Source: Psychromicrobium lacuslunae (GTDB lineage Bacteria; Actinomycetota; Actinomycetes; Actinomycetales; Micrococcaceae). From it: a DNA stretch of 64,000 nucleotides. Where the stretch lies: the NCBI RefSeq assembly GCF_000950575.1, contig NZ_CP011005.1, positions 2,914,001 to 2,978,000 on the forward strand. Reading direction: 5' to 3'. The translations under genes and the position numbers were made by a program. The notes beneath the pieces were generated by a model. It was not told the origin of the DNA and ran no database searches. It worked only from the letters and a program-made list of their open reading frames with translations. Below, one piece after another: positions 42,394 to 50,744 of this stretch (its first letter is position 1; the number at the start of each line of letters is the position of its first letter).

Positions 42394-43165
42394 TACTCAG
42401 CAGTCGGTGGATCGCGAGTTGTTCAGTCAGTTTCACCAGCAGGTGTCCAGCCGGCTCAGCGCACTCGATGCGGCAGCGGCTGCCGGTGCTTTCGATCCGG
42501 CCATTGACTTGCTCGCCGAGTCGGTGAAGAACAATGGAGTGATCCAGGTCTTCGGCACCGGGCATTCGGAAGCCTTTGCGATGGAGGTCGCCGGTCGTGC
42601 CGGCGGTCTGATTCCGACAAATAAAATTGCGTTGCGCACCTTGGTGCTGCGCGGCAATCATCAGGTGGATGACTTGGTCGGCTCCTCGTTTGAGCGCAAC
42701 CCCGCCGGTATCACGGAGCTCCTGGAGCTGACCGAGATACACCCCCAAGACGTGTTCATTATTGCCTCCAATTCGGGGGTGAACGGCTCGATTGTTGAGC
42801 TGGCATTGCAAGTTAAGGCTCGCGGCCATCAGTTGATTGCGGTGACTAGCCTGCAGCACACCAATGCGGTGAACACGAAACACTCCAGCGGAAAACGCCT
42901 TAGCGATCTGGCCGACGTCGTCGTCGACAACCTCGCTCCCTATGGCGATAGCACCCTGGAAACGGCGGACGGTACGGGCCTGGGGGCCGTGTCTTCGCTC
43001 ACTGCGGCTTATCTTGCGCAATTGTTCACCATCGGCACCGTGGCCAGGTTGGCTGCTTCCGGTGAGCGTCCGCCGGTCTATATCTCGGCTAATGTTCCCG
43101 GCGGCGATGAGCACAATGACGTACTGGAAGCGCTTTATGGGCAACGAATCCGACGTGACGGATGA
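42371..43165 (+). CDS. SIS domain protein (UPF0309-like)
   Basis: 264 residues. The sugar-phosphate binding loops are VFGTGHSEAFAMEVAGRAGG and IIASNSGVNGSIVELAL. It resembles the stand-alone SIS proteins found next to NgcE-type importers. It lacks the MurQ-style loop GTSGR, so an etherase role is not supported; isomerase or phosphosugar binding is possible. TTG at 42371 has AGAGG upstream and overlaps rpiR; GTG at 42407 is the alternative. Confidence 0.8.
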   Translation: MAPAQQSDTQQSVDRELFSQFHQQVSSRLSALDAAAAAGAFDPAIDLLAESVKNNGVIQVFGTGHSEAFAMEVAGRAGGLIPTNKIALRTLVLRGNHQVDDLVGSSFERNPAGITELLELTEIHPQDVFIIASNSGVNGSIVELALQVKARGHQLIAVTSLQHTNAVNTKHSSGKRLSDLADVVVDNLAPYGDSTLETADGTGLGAVSSLTAAYLAQLFTIGTVARLAASGERPPVYISANVPGGDEHNDVLEALYGQRIRRDG

Positions 43166-43214
43166 GAGCACGAGCAGCCCGAATCAAACGCACCAACCAT
43201 GAAAGGTATTAAAA

Positions 43215-44624
43215 ATGTCTCTTCAGCAGAAATCTTTTGAACGGCGCGGTTTCCTGCGCGGTGCGCTTGCCGCGGCCGTGCTGGTTCCGCTCGGCGGCAC
43301 GCTGGCTTCCTGCGCTAGCGGTGGCGGCGGTGGTACCACCCAGCAGACCGGTGCAGTCTCCGATGGCAACCCGTTCGGTGTGGCCGATAGTTCCACCATC
43401 GACGCGGTAGTTTTCGACGGCGGCTACGGCACCGACTATGTGCAGTTCGCTGCAGATTTGGTCAAGAAGAACCACTCCACCGTAACGCCGAAGGTCTCCG
43501 GTTCCACCGATATCTCCGGTGAACTGCAGCCGCGATTCGCCGGTGGCACTCCGCCGGATCTGTTCGATAACTCCGGTGCGAAGTCGATCGGCATCAGCAC
43601 CATCCTGGCGCAGCTGGAAGACCTGAACTCGGTGATCGAGGCGAAAAACCTGGAAGGCACCGCGATCAAGGACACCCTGTACCCGGGTGTCACTCAGCCC
43701 GGCACCTTCGACGGCAAGTTCGTCGCCCTGAACTACGCGCTGACCGTCTACGCGGTCTGGTACTCGGCCTCGCTCTTTGAAGAGAACGGCTGGACCCCGC
43801 CGAAGACCTGGGATGAAGCGCTCGATTTGGGCGCCAAGGCTGCAGCCAAGGGCAAGAAGCTCTTCGTCTGGGGCAAGCAGGCGGCAACCTACTACATGGA
43901 ACTCGCTGTCACCTCGGCCATCAAGGAAGGCGGCGATGAGGTCCGGCTCGGCCTGGAAAACCTCAAGGCCGATGCCTGGTCACACCCGGCGATTCAGAGC
44001 GTGCTCGGCAAGATCGCCGAAGCCGTGCAGAAGGGTTACTTCGTGCCGGGCGGGTCGGGCACCGACTTCAAGGCAGCACAGGCGCAGTGGACCAATAAGC
44101 AGGATGCGCTGCTCTACCCTTCCGGCTCGTGGATTGAGAACGAGATGAAGGATCAGACCAAGGCTGGCTTCAAGATGACCGGTATTCCGGCCCCCACCGT
44201 GAGCAGTTCCTCCAAGATGCCTTACGAGGCGCTGCATAGTGCTGCGGGCGAGCCCTTCATGATCCCATCGAAGGGTAATAACGTGGCCGGTGCCAAGGAG
44301 CTGCTGCGCACCATGCTTTCCAAGGACGCAGCGACTAACTTCGCTAAGACCAAGCTGGCGCCGACCATCGTCAAAGGCACCGTCCCCGCTGATGGCTTTG
44401 GTTCGACCGCTCTGGTTTCACAATCCAAGATGATTGACGGTGCGGGCGATAAGGTCTTTACTTTCAACTTCAACGACTTCTACGGCACCAATAAGGATCT
44501 GCTCACGCTGTGGAACTCGTTCCTTGACGGCAAGTCTGATGTGGCGACGCTGACCAGCGAGTCACAGAAGATTTTCGACAAAATCCGCAACGACTCCTCG
44601 GTGACGAAGGTTGAAGTGAAGTGA
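43215..44624 (+). CDS. ngcE: N-acetylglucosamine/chitobiose ABC importer substrate-binding lipoprotein, NgcE-like
   Basis: 469 residues. A twin-arginine-type opening (ERRGFLRGALAAAV) leads into the lipobox LASC, so it is probably a Tat-exported lipoprotein. The mature part is a family 1 solute-binding protein; similarity and context (RpiR, amino-sugar kinase) fit NgcE. The permease gene overlaps its stop (GTGA). Confidence 0.85.
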   Translation: MSLQQKSFERRGFLRGALAAAVLVPLGGTLASCASGGGGGTTQQTGAVSDGNPFGVADSSTIDAVVFDGGYGTDYVQFAADLVKKNHSTVTPKVSGSTDISGELQPRFAGGTPPDLFDNSGAKSIGISTILAQLEDLNSVIEAKNLEGTAIKDTLYPGVTQPGTFDGKFVALNYALTVYAVWYSASLFEENGWTPPKTWDEALDLGAKAAAKGKKLFVWGKQAATYYMELAVTSAIKEGGDEVRLGLENLKADAWSHPAIQSVLGKIAEAVQKGYFVPGGSGTDFKAAQAQWTNKQDALLYPSGSWIENEMKDQTKAGFKMTGIPAPTVSSSSKMPYEALHSAAGEPFMIPSKGNNVAGAKELLRTMLSKDAATNFAKTKLAPTIVKGTVPADGFGSTALVSQSKMIDGAGDKVFTFNFNDFYGTNKDLLTLWNSFLDGKSDVATLTSESQKIFDKIRNDSSVTKVEVK

Positions 44625-45598
44625 CTTCAGTTCCACTCAAACCACGCTCGGACAGCGACTCCCCGGTCGCTGTCCGGCGTGGCCGGAAAAAGCTGACCCT
44701 CGACCGGGTGAGCTTCTTTCTGGTGTTCCTAGGGCTTCCGCTGGCCATCTATCTGTTCTTCGTGGTGTCGCCCTTTGTGCAGGCGATTTATTACTCCTTG
44801 ACCAACTGGTCGGGGTTCACCACCACCTTCAACTTCATTGGCCTGGATAACTTCGTCAAGGTTTTCCAGGATGATGTGTTCGTCAAATCCATGATGAACA
44901 ATCTATTGCTGGCGATCGTCGTTCCACTGATCACCATTGTGATCGCCTTGATCTTCTCCACCATGGTCACTATCGGCGGACCGAGCCGCGGGCAGATCCG
45001 GGGATTGAAGGGCTCGAGCTTCTATCGGGTGGTGTCCTTCTTCCCCTACGTCATTCCGGCCATTGCGATTGGCATTATCTGGGCCCAGGCGTATACCCCT
45101 AACGGTGGACTGATTAACAGCCTCTTCGGGCTCGGCGAAAAGAACTGGCTCGGCGATAGCAGCACCGCGATGGGTGCCAGCATTTTCGTGATCGTCTGGG
45201 GCTTGGTCGGCTTTTATATGGTGCTGTTCATTGCCGCGATCAAGGGCGTGCCAGCGGAAATCTATGAAGCAGCTCGGGTCGATGGCGCGGGCAGATTCAG
45301 GATCGCGGTCTCCATCACCATCCCGCTGATTCGCGATAATGTGCAGACCGGCTTCATCTATATGGGCATCCTGGCCCTGGACGCCTTCGTCTATATGGCG
45401 GCGCTCAACCCCGACGGCGGCCCGGAGAACTCCACCTGGGTCATGGCGCAGCACCTCTTGCGCACCGCTTTCACCAAGGGGAATTTCGGCCTGGCCTGTG
45501 CTATGGCCGTGGTGGCAGCCATTCTCACGCTATGTTTTGCGGGTCTGGTCTTTTTGGTGAATCGGTTGACCGGCGGAAATAAGGACACTTCATACTGA
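44621..45598 (+). CDS. ngcF: Carbohydrate ABC importer permease, NgcF-like (MalF type)
   Basis: 325 residues, six membrane helices, with the ATPase-docking EAA loop EIYEAARVDGAGRFRIAVSITIPLI. It overlaps ngcE by four bases and the next permease by one. No ATPase gene follows, so the complex must borrow one such as MsiK. Confidence 0.87.
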   Translation: MTSVPLKPRSDSDSPVAVRRGRKKLTLDRVSFFLVFLGLPLAIYLFFVVSPFVQAIYYSLTNWSGFTTTFNFIGLDNFVKVFQDDVFVKSMMNNLLLAIVVPLITIVIALIFSTMVTIGGPSRGQIRGLKGSSFYRVVSFFPYVIPAIAIGIIWAQAYTPNGGLINSLFGLGEKNWLGDSSTAMGASIFVIVWGLVGFYMVLFIAAIKGVPAEIYEAARVDGAGRFRIAVSITIPLIRDNVQTGFIYMGILALDAFVYMAALNPDGGPENSTWVMAQHLLRTAFTKGNFGLACAMAVVAAILTLCFAGLVFLVNRLTGGNKDTSY

Positions 45599-46512
45599 TG
45601 GCTACTCAGACTATTTCCACTTCACACGCCTCCGAGCCGGGAGGAACCGGCACTCCGGAGTTCCGGAAGCCTAAGTCCTCTGTGGGCGATAAGGTGGTCG
45701 GCAGTATCTCGCACGGCGTGCTGGTGATCTGGTCGATCATCGTGGTGGTGCCGTTGCTGTGGACGGTGCTCAGCTCGTTCAAGACGAGTTCGGAGATCTT
45801 CGACGCCCCCTTCGCTCTGCCGTCGGTGTGGCGCTTCGAGAACTATCTGCATGCTTGGACGGACTCCAAGATTGGCGGCGCCTTCCTCAACACCGTCATT
45901 GTGGTCGGCTGCGCCCTCGTACTGGTGATGCTGCTCGGCTCGATGTGCGCCTACGTACTGGCTCGCTTCAAGTTCCCGGGTAGCCGAGCGATCTACATCG
46001 CCATGCTGGCGGGCCTGACCTTCCCGGTGTTCCTGGCCATTGTCCCGTTGTTCGGGATTTTGCAGAGTCTGGGACTGCTGGGTACCCATGTCGGCTTGAT
46101 TCTGGTCTTCACCGCCTTCGCGTTACCCTTCACGGTGTTCTTCCTGTTCTCCTTTTTCAAATCGCTGCCCTTTGAGATCGCTGAAGCAGCGGCCATCGAT
46201 GGGGCCGGTGAGTGGCGAACCTTCTTCCAAGTGATGTTGCCGATGGCCAGACCCGGTCTGGCTTCGGTGGCGATCTTGAACTTCGTCGGTCTGTGGAATC
46301 AGTACGTTCTGGCGGTGGCACTCAATGCCAAGTACCCAGAGAACCGCTTGCTTTCGCAAGCTCTCGGTGCCTTCGCCACCGGGGCCAACTACAACGTTGA
46401 CTACGGCTCGCTTTTCGCTGCTGTGGTGATCACCGTGGTGCCGGTGCTGATCGTCTACGTTATTTTCCAGCGTCAGCTGCAAGGCTCGGTGAGCCAGGGC
46501 ACGATGAAGTAA
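45598..46512 (+). CDS. ngcG: Carbohydrate ABC importer permease, NgcG-like (MalG type)
   Basis: 304 residues with six helices and the EAA loop EIAEAAAIDGAGEWRTFFQVMLPMARP. It completes the membrane channel with the preceding permease. A strong terminator lies downstream. Confidence 0.87.
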   Translation: MATQTISTSHASEPGGTGTPEFRKPKSSVGDKVVGSISHGVLVIWSIIVVVPLLWTVLSSFKTSSEIFDAPFALPSVWRFENYLHAWTDSKIGGAFLNTVIVVGCALVLVMLLGSMCAYVLARFKFPGSRAIYIAMLAGLTFPVFLAIVPLFGILQSLGLLGTHVGLILVFTAFALPFTVFFLFSFFKSLPFEIAEAAAIDGAGEWRTFFQVMLPMARPGLASVAILNFVGLWNQYVLAVALNAKYPENRLLSQALGAFATGANYNVDYGSLFAAVVITVVPVLIVYVIFQRQLQGSVSQGTMK

Positions 46513-46551
46513 ACGTCGCTAGGCGGCACGTCTCAGCTAGTAAGCTCAGGC

Positions 46552-46600
46552 TAAAACGGTGCTGCAGTCCCAGTTCTTCTGGGCCTGCAGCACCGTTTTA
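46552..46600 (+). terminator. Terminator of the amino-sugar importer operon
   Basis: A perfect 16-base-pair outer stem (46552-46567 with 46585-46600), extended by an inner CCCAG/CTGGG pairing. It has A-runs and T-runs at its feet and could serve both strands. Confidence 0.88.
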
Positions 46601-46601
46601 A

Positions 46602-46645
46602 CGCTCTTATTGGGTGCCTAGCTAGCTGAGCACCCAATAAGAGCG
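46602..46645 (-). terminator. Second hairpin, likely terminator of the CGNR gene
   Basis: A perfect 16-base-pair stem (46602-46617 with 46630-46645) lies one base after the previous hairpin and 19 bases beyond the CGNR stop. In the minus direction it runs into the T-rich foot of the first hairpin. Confidence 0.7.
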
Positions 46646-46664
46646 GCAAAGTGGTGCTGGTGTT

Positions 46665-47219
46665 CTAGTTGGCAGCCCTCCGGGCCCGATAGGCGGCGAC
46701 GTGTACCCGGTTAGCGCAGTTCCCGGTGTCGCAGAAACGTCGCGAGCGGTTCTTGGAGAAGTCAATCATCACATCGTCACAGTCCGGAGCAGCACAGATC
46801 CGGAGCCTGTCGAGCTCCTTGGAGCGGATCACATCGACCATTGCCATCGCCGCTTCTACGGAGATTCGCTCGGCCAAGGGTGCTTCTCGTGAGGTGGCAT
46901 GTAGGTGCCAGTCTAGGCCGTCATGCTTGAATAGCTGCGGCATCGCCTTAGCCCGCAACAAGATGGCATTGACCTTCTGCACGGCCTCGTCTTCGCTGGC
47001 GCTCCAGAGCTCCCTGAGCGGTGCCCGCAGAGCCTGAACAGCCTTCAGTTCCTTCTGATCGTGGGTGCGTGAACCGGAGTACTGCTCCTGGGCGATGAAA
47101 CGATCCAAATCCGCCAGCTCAGCGAGATTATCGATATTTTCGGTGTGCACTGAGGGCAGCGTGTTGACCAAGGTGACGACTGAGCGAAGCGCCGACTCTG
47201 TGTCAGGGGTAAAAAGCAT
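46665..47219 (-). CDS. CGNR zinc-finger/ABATE-domain transcriptional regulator
   Basis: 184 residues. The N-terminal region belongs to the ABATE (stress-induced) domain and the C-terminus to the CGNR finger: LRICAAPDCDDVMIDFSKNRSRRFCDTGNCANRVHVAAYRAR with four cysteines. ATG at 47219 is preferred because AGGAG lies five bases upstream; ATG at 47234 has none. It is divergent from the EamA exporter and may control it. Confidence 0.88.
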   Translation of the reverse strand: MLFTPDTESALRSVVTLVNTLPSVHTENIDNLAELADLDRFIAQEQYSGSRTHDQKELKAVQALRAPLRELWSASEDEAVQKVNAILLRAKAMPQLFKHDGLDWHLHATSREAPLAERISVEAAMAMVDVIRSKELDRLRICAAPDCDDVMIDFSKNRSRRFCDTGNCANRVHVAAYRARRAAN

Positions 47220-47294
47220 CTTGACTCCTGTCATGGCTATACTCTAATGTAATGAGTGTACTTCACTTTACTCATGACACCCAAGGGGGCTCCA

Positions 47295-48302
47295 ATGACC
47301 GGCACTTCGCGCACTTCACTCATCGGTTTCGGCTTTGCGCTAGCCTCCGCAGTGGCTTTTGGCTTTTCCGGCAGTTTTGCCAAATCTCTTTTTGATACCG
47401 GCTGGTCCTCCGGGGCAGCGATTCTGGGGCGCATCGGCGGCGCCGCCGTCGTGCTGCTGATCCCGGTGATCATTATGCTGGCTAAGCGCTGGCCAGCGGT
47501 GCGCGTCGAATTGCCGCGTATTGCGCTGTATGGGGTGGTGCCGATCGCGCTGTGCCAGCTCTTTTTCTTCAATGCCGTGCAGCACCTCTCGGTGGGCGTT
47601 GCGCTGCTGCTCGAGTACCTTTCGCCCGTGCTGCTGGTGCTTTACAGCTGGGCCCGCAGCCGCAAGCACCCCGGCATCCCGACCATTGCTGGCACCGTCA
47701 GTGCGGTGGCCGGCCTGTTGCTGGTGCTGGATTTGAGCGGTAGCCAATCAGTCGATCTGATCGGGGTGCTCTGGGGCTTAGCAGCAGCAGTCTGCTCGGC
47801 GTTCTACTTTGTGATGTCTGCGCATCAGGCGGAAGGCGTTCCGCCGGTGCTGATGATTGGTGGCGGCCTAATCGTCGGGGCGCTGTTGATTTTGGCGCTC
47901 GGAGTTTTTGGCGTGATGCCGATGACTTTCAGCACGCAGAATGTGGTGTTCGCCGGCCAGAGTGTGAGTTGGCTGGTCCCAGTGCTCGGCTTGGCCCTGC
48001 TCGGGACTGTTTTTGCCTACATCACCGGTGTGCTCTCGGTACGCCGGCTCGGCACCCGGGTTTCTTCCTTTGTGTCGCTGATGGAAGTGCTTTTCGCGGT
48101 GCTTTGGGCGTGGCTGCTACTTTCGGAGCTGCCGCACCCCATTCAGTTGTTCGGCGGTCTGCTGATTATGCTCGGCGTCGTGCTGGTGCGGATTGGTGAG
48201 CTGCGTGCCAATGCTGAACTACCGCAGGCTCCTGAAGTGCTGCCTGAACCAAGCAGTAGCAGTCTGGGAACGCCAACGTCAGGCGCGTTGAGCCACCACT
48301 AA
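47295..48302 (+). CDS. EamA/DMT-superfamily transporter
   Basis: 335 residues with ten helices in two EamA repeats (RIGGAAVVLLIPVI, and a second starting near PVLGLALLGTVFAY). ATG at 47295 has AAGGGGG upstream. Such proteins export amino acids or small metabolites. Its last 24 bases overlap the convergent TetR gene. Confidence 0.88.
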   Translation: MTGTSRTSLIGFGFALASAVAFGFSGSFAKSLFDTGWSSGAAILGRIGGAAVVLLIPVIIMLAKRWPAVRVELPRIALYGVVPIALCQLFFFNAVQHLSVGVALLLEYLSPVLLVLYSWARSRKHPGIPTIAGTVSAVAGLLLVLDLSGSQSVDLIGVLWGLAAAVCSAFYFVMSAHQAEGVPPVLMIGGGLIVGALLILALGVFGVMPMTFSTQNVVFAGQSVSWLVPVLGLALLGTVFAYITGVLSVRRLGTRVSSFVSLMEVLFAVLWAWLLLSELPHPIQLFGGLLIMLGVVLVRIGELRANAELPQAPEVLPEPSSSSLGTPTSGALSHH

Positions 48303-49187
48303 GAAGCCAGCTTCGGCGACTGCTTCGCCGATCTCGGTCTGCTCTAGCGCGCGATCCGAGTAGATGGTTGCCGTCGAAATACCTTCGACGGCAACCGAAA
48401 TGGTGACCGTCTGGACCCCGGGCAGTGCCTGAAGTTCGTCAATCACCGAGCCGATGCCACGGTCCGGGGTTATTCCAGAAATGGCCACCGTGGTGGTCAG
48501 TAGAGTCCCCGAGGTCGAGTGCTCGGTGGCTTTCTCTTTTCGTCCGAGCCGCATTTCAAAGCCATCCAGGATGAGTTCTACCCGCTCCAGGAGGTTCAGA
48601 TACATGTCTTGTTCCATCGAGCGTGCGGTTTGCCGGGCCAGACGTTGATCCTGGCTTAGCCAGGCGTCCCGATTCTCGTCCCGAACTGTGGTGCCGTGTC
48701 GACCTTTCGAGCTGAAAATTTGCTCGGTGATCATTGAGCTAATGGTGACATGTGCCAGCAGGTCGACGGCCATATTCGCGTCCTCGGCGCTGAAACCGAA
48801 TCCCAGCAGGTCGACAGCCACTTTAGTCAGTCGGTCGATAACGCTCTGCGGAGAGGGGCGCATTAGTTCGAGCTCCTGGCTGAGGCCCGGATGTTTTTCC
48901 AGGAATTTCCAAAAGCTGACTGAGTAGTCGAGAAGATATTTTCGCCAGTTACCTTCTGGCTCCGGCCATTCTTGATTGGCTAGCGCGAAGTCAACGGCGA
49001 GCCGGATTAGATCGGCACGGTCGGTGATATGTCGGTAAAGCGAGCTTTGTGCGACGCCAAGTCGCTTGGCGACCTTAGTGGAGGAGATACCGTCTAACTC
49101 GGCCAGTGCGGCCTCGCCGATGGTTGCCCGTGAAATCAGCGCTGGGCGGCCGACGCTTTGTTTTCCCGAAGAGTTCTTTTGCTGCAT
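48279..49187 (-). CDS. TetR-family regulator with C-terminal HMA-like domain
   Basis: 302 residues, longer than normal TetR proteins. The N-terminal HTH reads SSTKVAKRLGVAQSSLYRHITDRADLI, and the helical ligand domain follows (TetR_C-like). The last ~75 residues (from about 228) show a beta-alpha-beta pattern TVAISGITPDRGIGSVIDEL, LPGVQTVTISVA, ATIYSDRA, IGEAVAEAGF, as in heavy-metal-associated domains, but the CxxC metal site is missing. ATG at 49187 has GGAAGGG. Divergent from the BNR-propeller gene, with two palindromes between. Confidence 0.85.
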   Translation of the reverse strand: MQQKNSSGKQSVGRPALISRATIGEAALAELDGISSTKVAKRLGVAQSSLYRHITDRADLIRLAVDFALANQEWPEPEGNWRKYLLDYSVSFWKFLEKHPGLSQELELMRPSPQSVIDRLTKVAVDLLGFGFSAEDANMAVDLLAHVTISSMITEQIFSSKGRHGTTVRDENRDAWLSQDQRLARQTARSMEQDMYLNLLERVELILDGFEMRLGRKEKATEHSTSGTLLTTTVAISGITPDRGIGSVIDELQALPGVQTVTISVAVEGISTATIYSDRALEQTEIGEAVAEAGFLVVAQRA

Positions 49188-49199
49188 TTTCCCTTCCCC

Positions 49200-49272
49200 G
49201 ACAATGGCTTCGCCATTGTCCCCGACTACTTTGTCCACCTTACGCCGGTAGGCAATGCGCGGTAGGCATTGC
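49200..49272. promoter_or_regulatory. Two operator-like palindromes between TetR and BNR genes
   Basis: The first is GACAATGGC-TTC-GCCATTGTC (49200-49220), perfect. The second is GCAATGC (49252-49258) facing GCATTGC (49266-49272). Both contain CAATG-type half-sites. They span the divergent promoter region, as expected for TetR autorepression and control of the opposite operon. Confidence 0.65.
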
Positions 49273-49303
49273 ACGATGGGGTGCTGAGTGGTCGAATGGG
49301 TAG

Positions 49304-50398
49304 ATGAATAGCTCGAACAGCGTAGTTCTGGCCATTGGAACCAAAAAAGGCCTCTGGCTTGCCCAAAGTGAGGATCGCCAGCACTGGCGGGTCTCCGAAC
49401 CGCATTTCTTTATGCAGGAAATTCCCTCGATCGCTATTGACACTCGTCAGGGCTGCCGTCTGATGGTCGGCGTTCGTTCCGAGCACTGGGGGCCCACTGT
49501 TGCCCATTCGGATGATCTAGGTTCGACCTGGACCGAGCCCGAGGAAGGTGCAATCCGGTTTGCCGCCACTGACGACGCCGCCTTGGAACGCGTTTGGCAA
49601 CTGCAGCCCGGCGGTGCCCACGAACCCGGCGTGGTCTGGGCCGGTTGCGAACCGATTTCGGTGTGGAAGTCTACCGACGGCGGTGAACACTTTGAGCTCA
49701 ATCGAGGGCTCTGGGATCACCCGCACCGCTCGGAGTGGGGCGCCGGATTTGGCGGTGCGGCGGTGCACACCGTACTACCCCCTACCGAGAACTCGGAGCG
49801 GGTATTGGTGGCGATGAGCACCGGTGGTGTTTATCGTTCTGAGGACGGTGGCACCTCGTGGCAGCCGCGAAATCAGGGCATATCTGCCTATTTCATGCCG
49901 GACCCGCAGCCGGAGTTCGGCCAGTGCGTGCATAAGATCGCGCGGGACGCCGGTACGGCAAGTACCTTGTATGCGCAGAATCACCATGGGGTGTACCGGT
50001 CCGAGGACAACGGTGATCACTGGGGTTCAATTGCCGACGGTCTGCCCGCCGATTTTGGTTTTGTGATGCTGACGCACCCGCGCCGCGCCGGTACCGCCTG
50101 GGTGATTCCAATTAAGGCCGATGGGGAACGGATTCCACCGGAAGGCAAGCTTGCGGTGCACCGTACCGATGACGGCGGCAGCAGCTGGAAACGGCTCGAT
50201 CAAGGCCTCCCGCAATTCGAGTACAACGTGGTGTTGCGCGACGCCGCTGCGGTCGACGATGCCGAGACGGTGGGTGTTTACTTCGGCACTCGCGGTGGTT
50301 CGGTCTACGCCAGTGCCGATGAAGGAGAGAGCTTCAGCGAGGTGCTTTCACACCTGCCCGATGTGCTCTGCGTGCGGGCCGCAGTTGTTCAGGTTTGA
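49304..50398 (+). CDS. BNR/Asp-box beta-propeller protein (sialidase-like fold, no sialidase evidence)
   Basis: 364 residues, no signal peptide, so cytosolic. At least six Asp-box turns are visible: SDDLGSTW, STDGGEHF, SEDGGTSW, SEDNGDHW, TDDGGSSW and SADEGESF, giving a six- or seven-bladed propeller. The sialidase catalytic arginine triad was not recognised. Co-transcribed (six-base gap) with a ThiS/MoaD ubiquitin-like protein. Function unknown. Confidence 0.85.
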   Translation: MNSSNSVVLAIGTKKGLWLAQSEDRQHWRVSEPHFFMQEIPSIAIDTRQGCRLMVGVRSEHWGPTVAHSDDLGSTWTEPEEGAIRFAATDDAALERVWQLQPGGAHEPGVVWAGCEPISVWKSTDGGEHFELNRGLWDHPHRSEWGAGFGGAAVHTVLPPTENSERVLVAMSTGGVYRSEDGGTSWQPRNQGISAYFMPDPQPEFGQCVHKIARDAGTASTLYAQNHHGVYRSEDNGDHWGSIADGLPADFGFVMLTHPRRAGTAWVIPIKADGERIPPEGKLAVHRTDDGGSSWKRLDQGLPQFEYNVVLRDAAAVDDAETVGVYFGTRGGSVYASADEGESFSEVLSHLPDVLCVRAAVVQV

Positions 50399-50404
50399 GC
50401 AGGA

Positions 50405-50686
50405 ATGCCAACCGTCGTCATTCCCAGTGTGCTGCGTCAGTACACTCTGGAACAGGCTGAATTGCGGCTCCCCGATCGCTCAGCGATGACGCTGGCCAGC
50501 ATCTTCGATCAACTTGCCGAGGACTTTCCAGCTTTTAACCGCAAAGTTCGGGACGAGACCGGGGCGTTGCGACGCTTCGTTAACGTGTACCTAGACGGCG
50601 AGGAATCACGGCGGTTGAACGGCTTGGAGAGCGAAGTTCGAGCCGGTGCTGAAGTACTGATCATCCAGTCGGTGGCTGGCGGCTGA
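50405..50686 (+). CDS. MoaD/ThiS-family ubiquitin-like small protein
   Basis: 93 residues with the beta-grasp fold pattern and the diagnostic C-terminal Gly-Gly (VAGG) that is activated by E1-like enzymes. No moaE, thiG, moeB or thiF gene is nearby. Pairing with a BNR propeller rather than cofactor genes suggests a role as a sulfur carrier or protein modifier for an unknown pathway. Confidence 0.85.
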   Translation: MPTVVIPSVLRQYTLEQAELRLPDRSAMTLASIFDQLAEDFPAFNRKVRDETGALRRFVNVYLDGEESRRLNGLESEVRAGAEVLIIQSVAGG

Positions 50687-50744
50687 TGTCCGGTGAGGGC
50701 TAGGCCGCCCAGTGCCGAGTGCCTAGCCAGAGCGCCAGCAGGTA

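Noticed and set aside
42371-43165. MurQ etherase
   Set aside because: The phosphosugar loop reads GTGHS, not the MurQ pattern, and the protein is shorter.
42335-43171. 278-codon frame antisense to the SIS protein
   Set aside because: Covers the full length of a well-supported gene and has no recognisable domain.
49304-50398. Secreted sialidase
   Set aside because: No signal peptide and no recognised catalytic arginine triad; Asp-boxes alone mark only the propeller fold.
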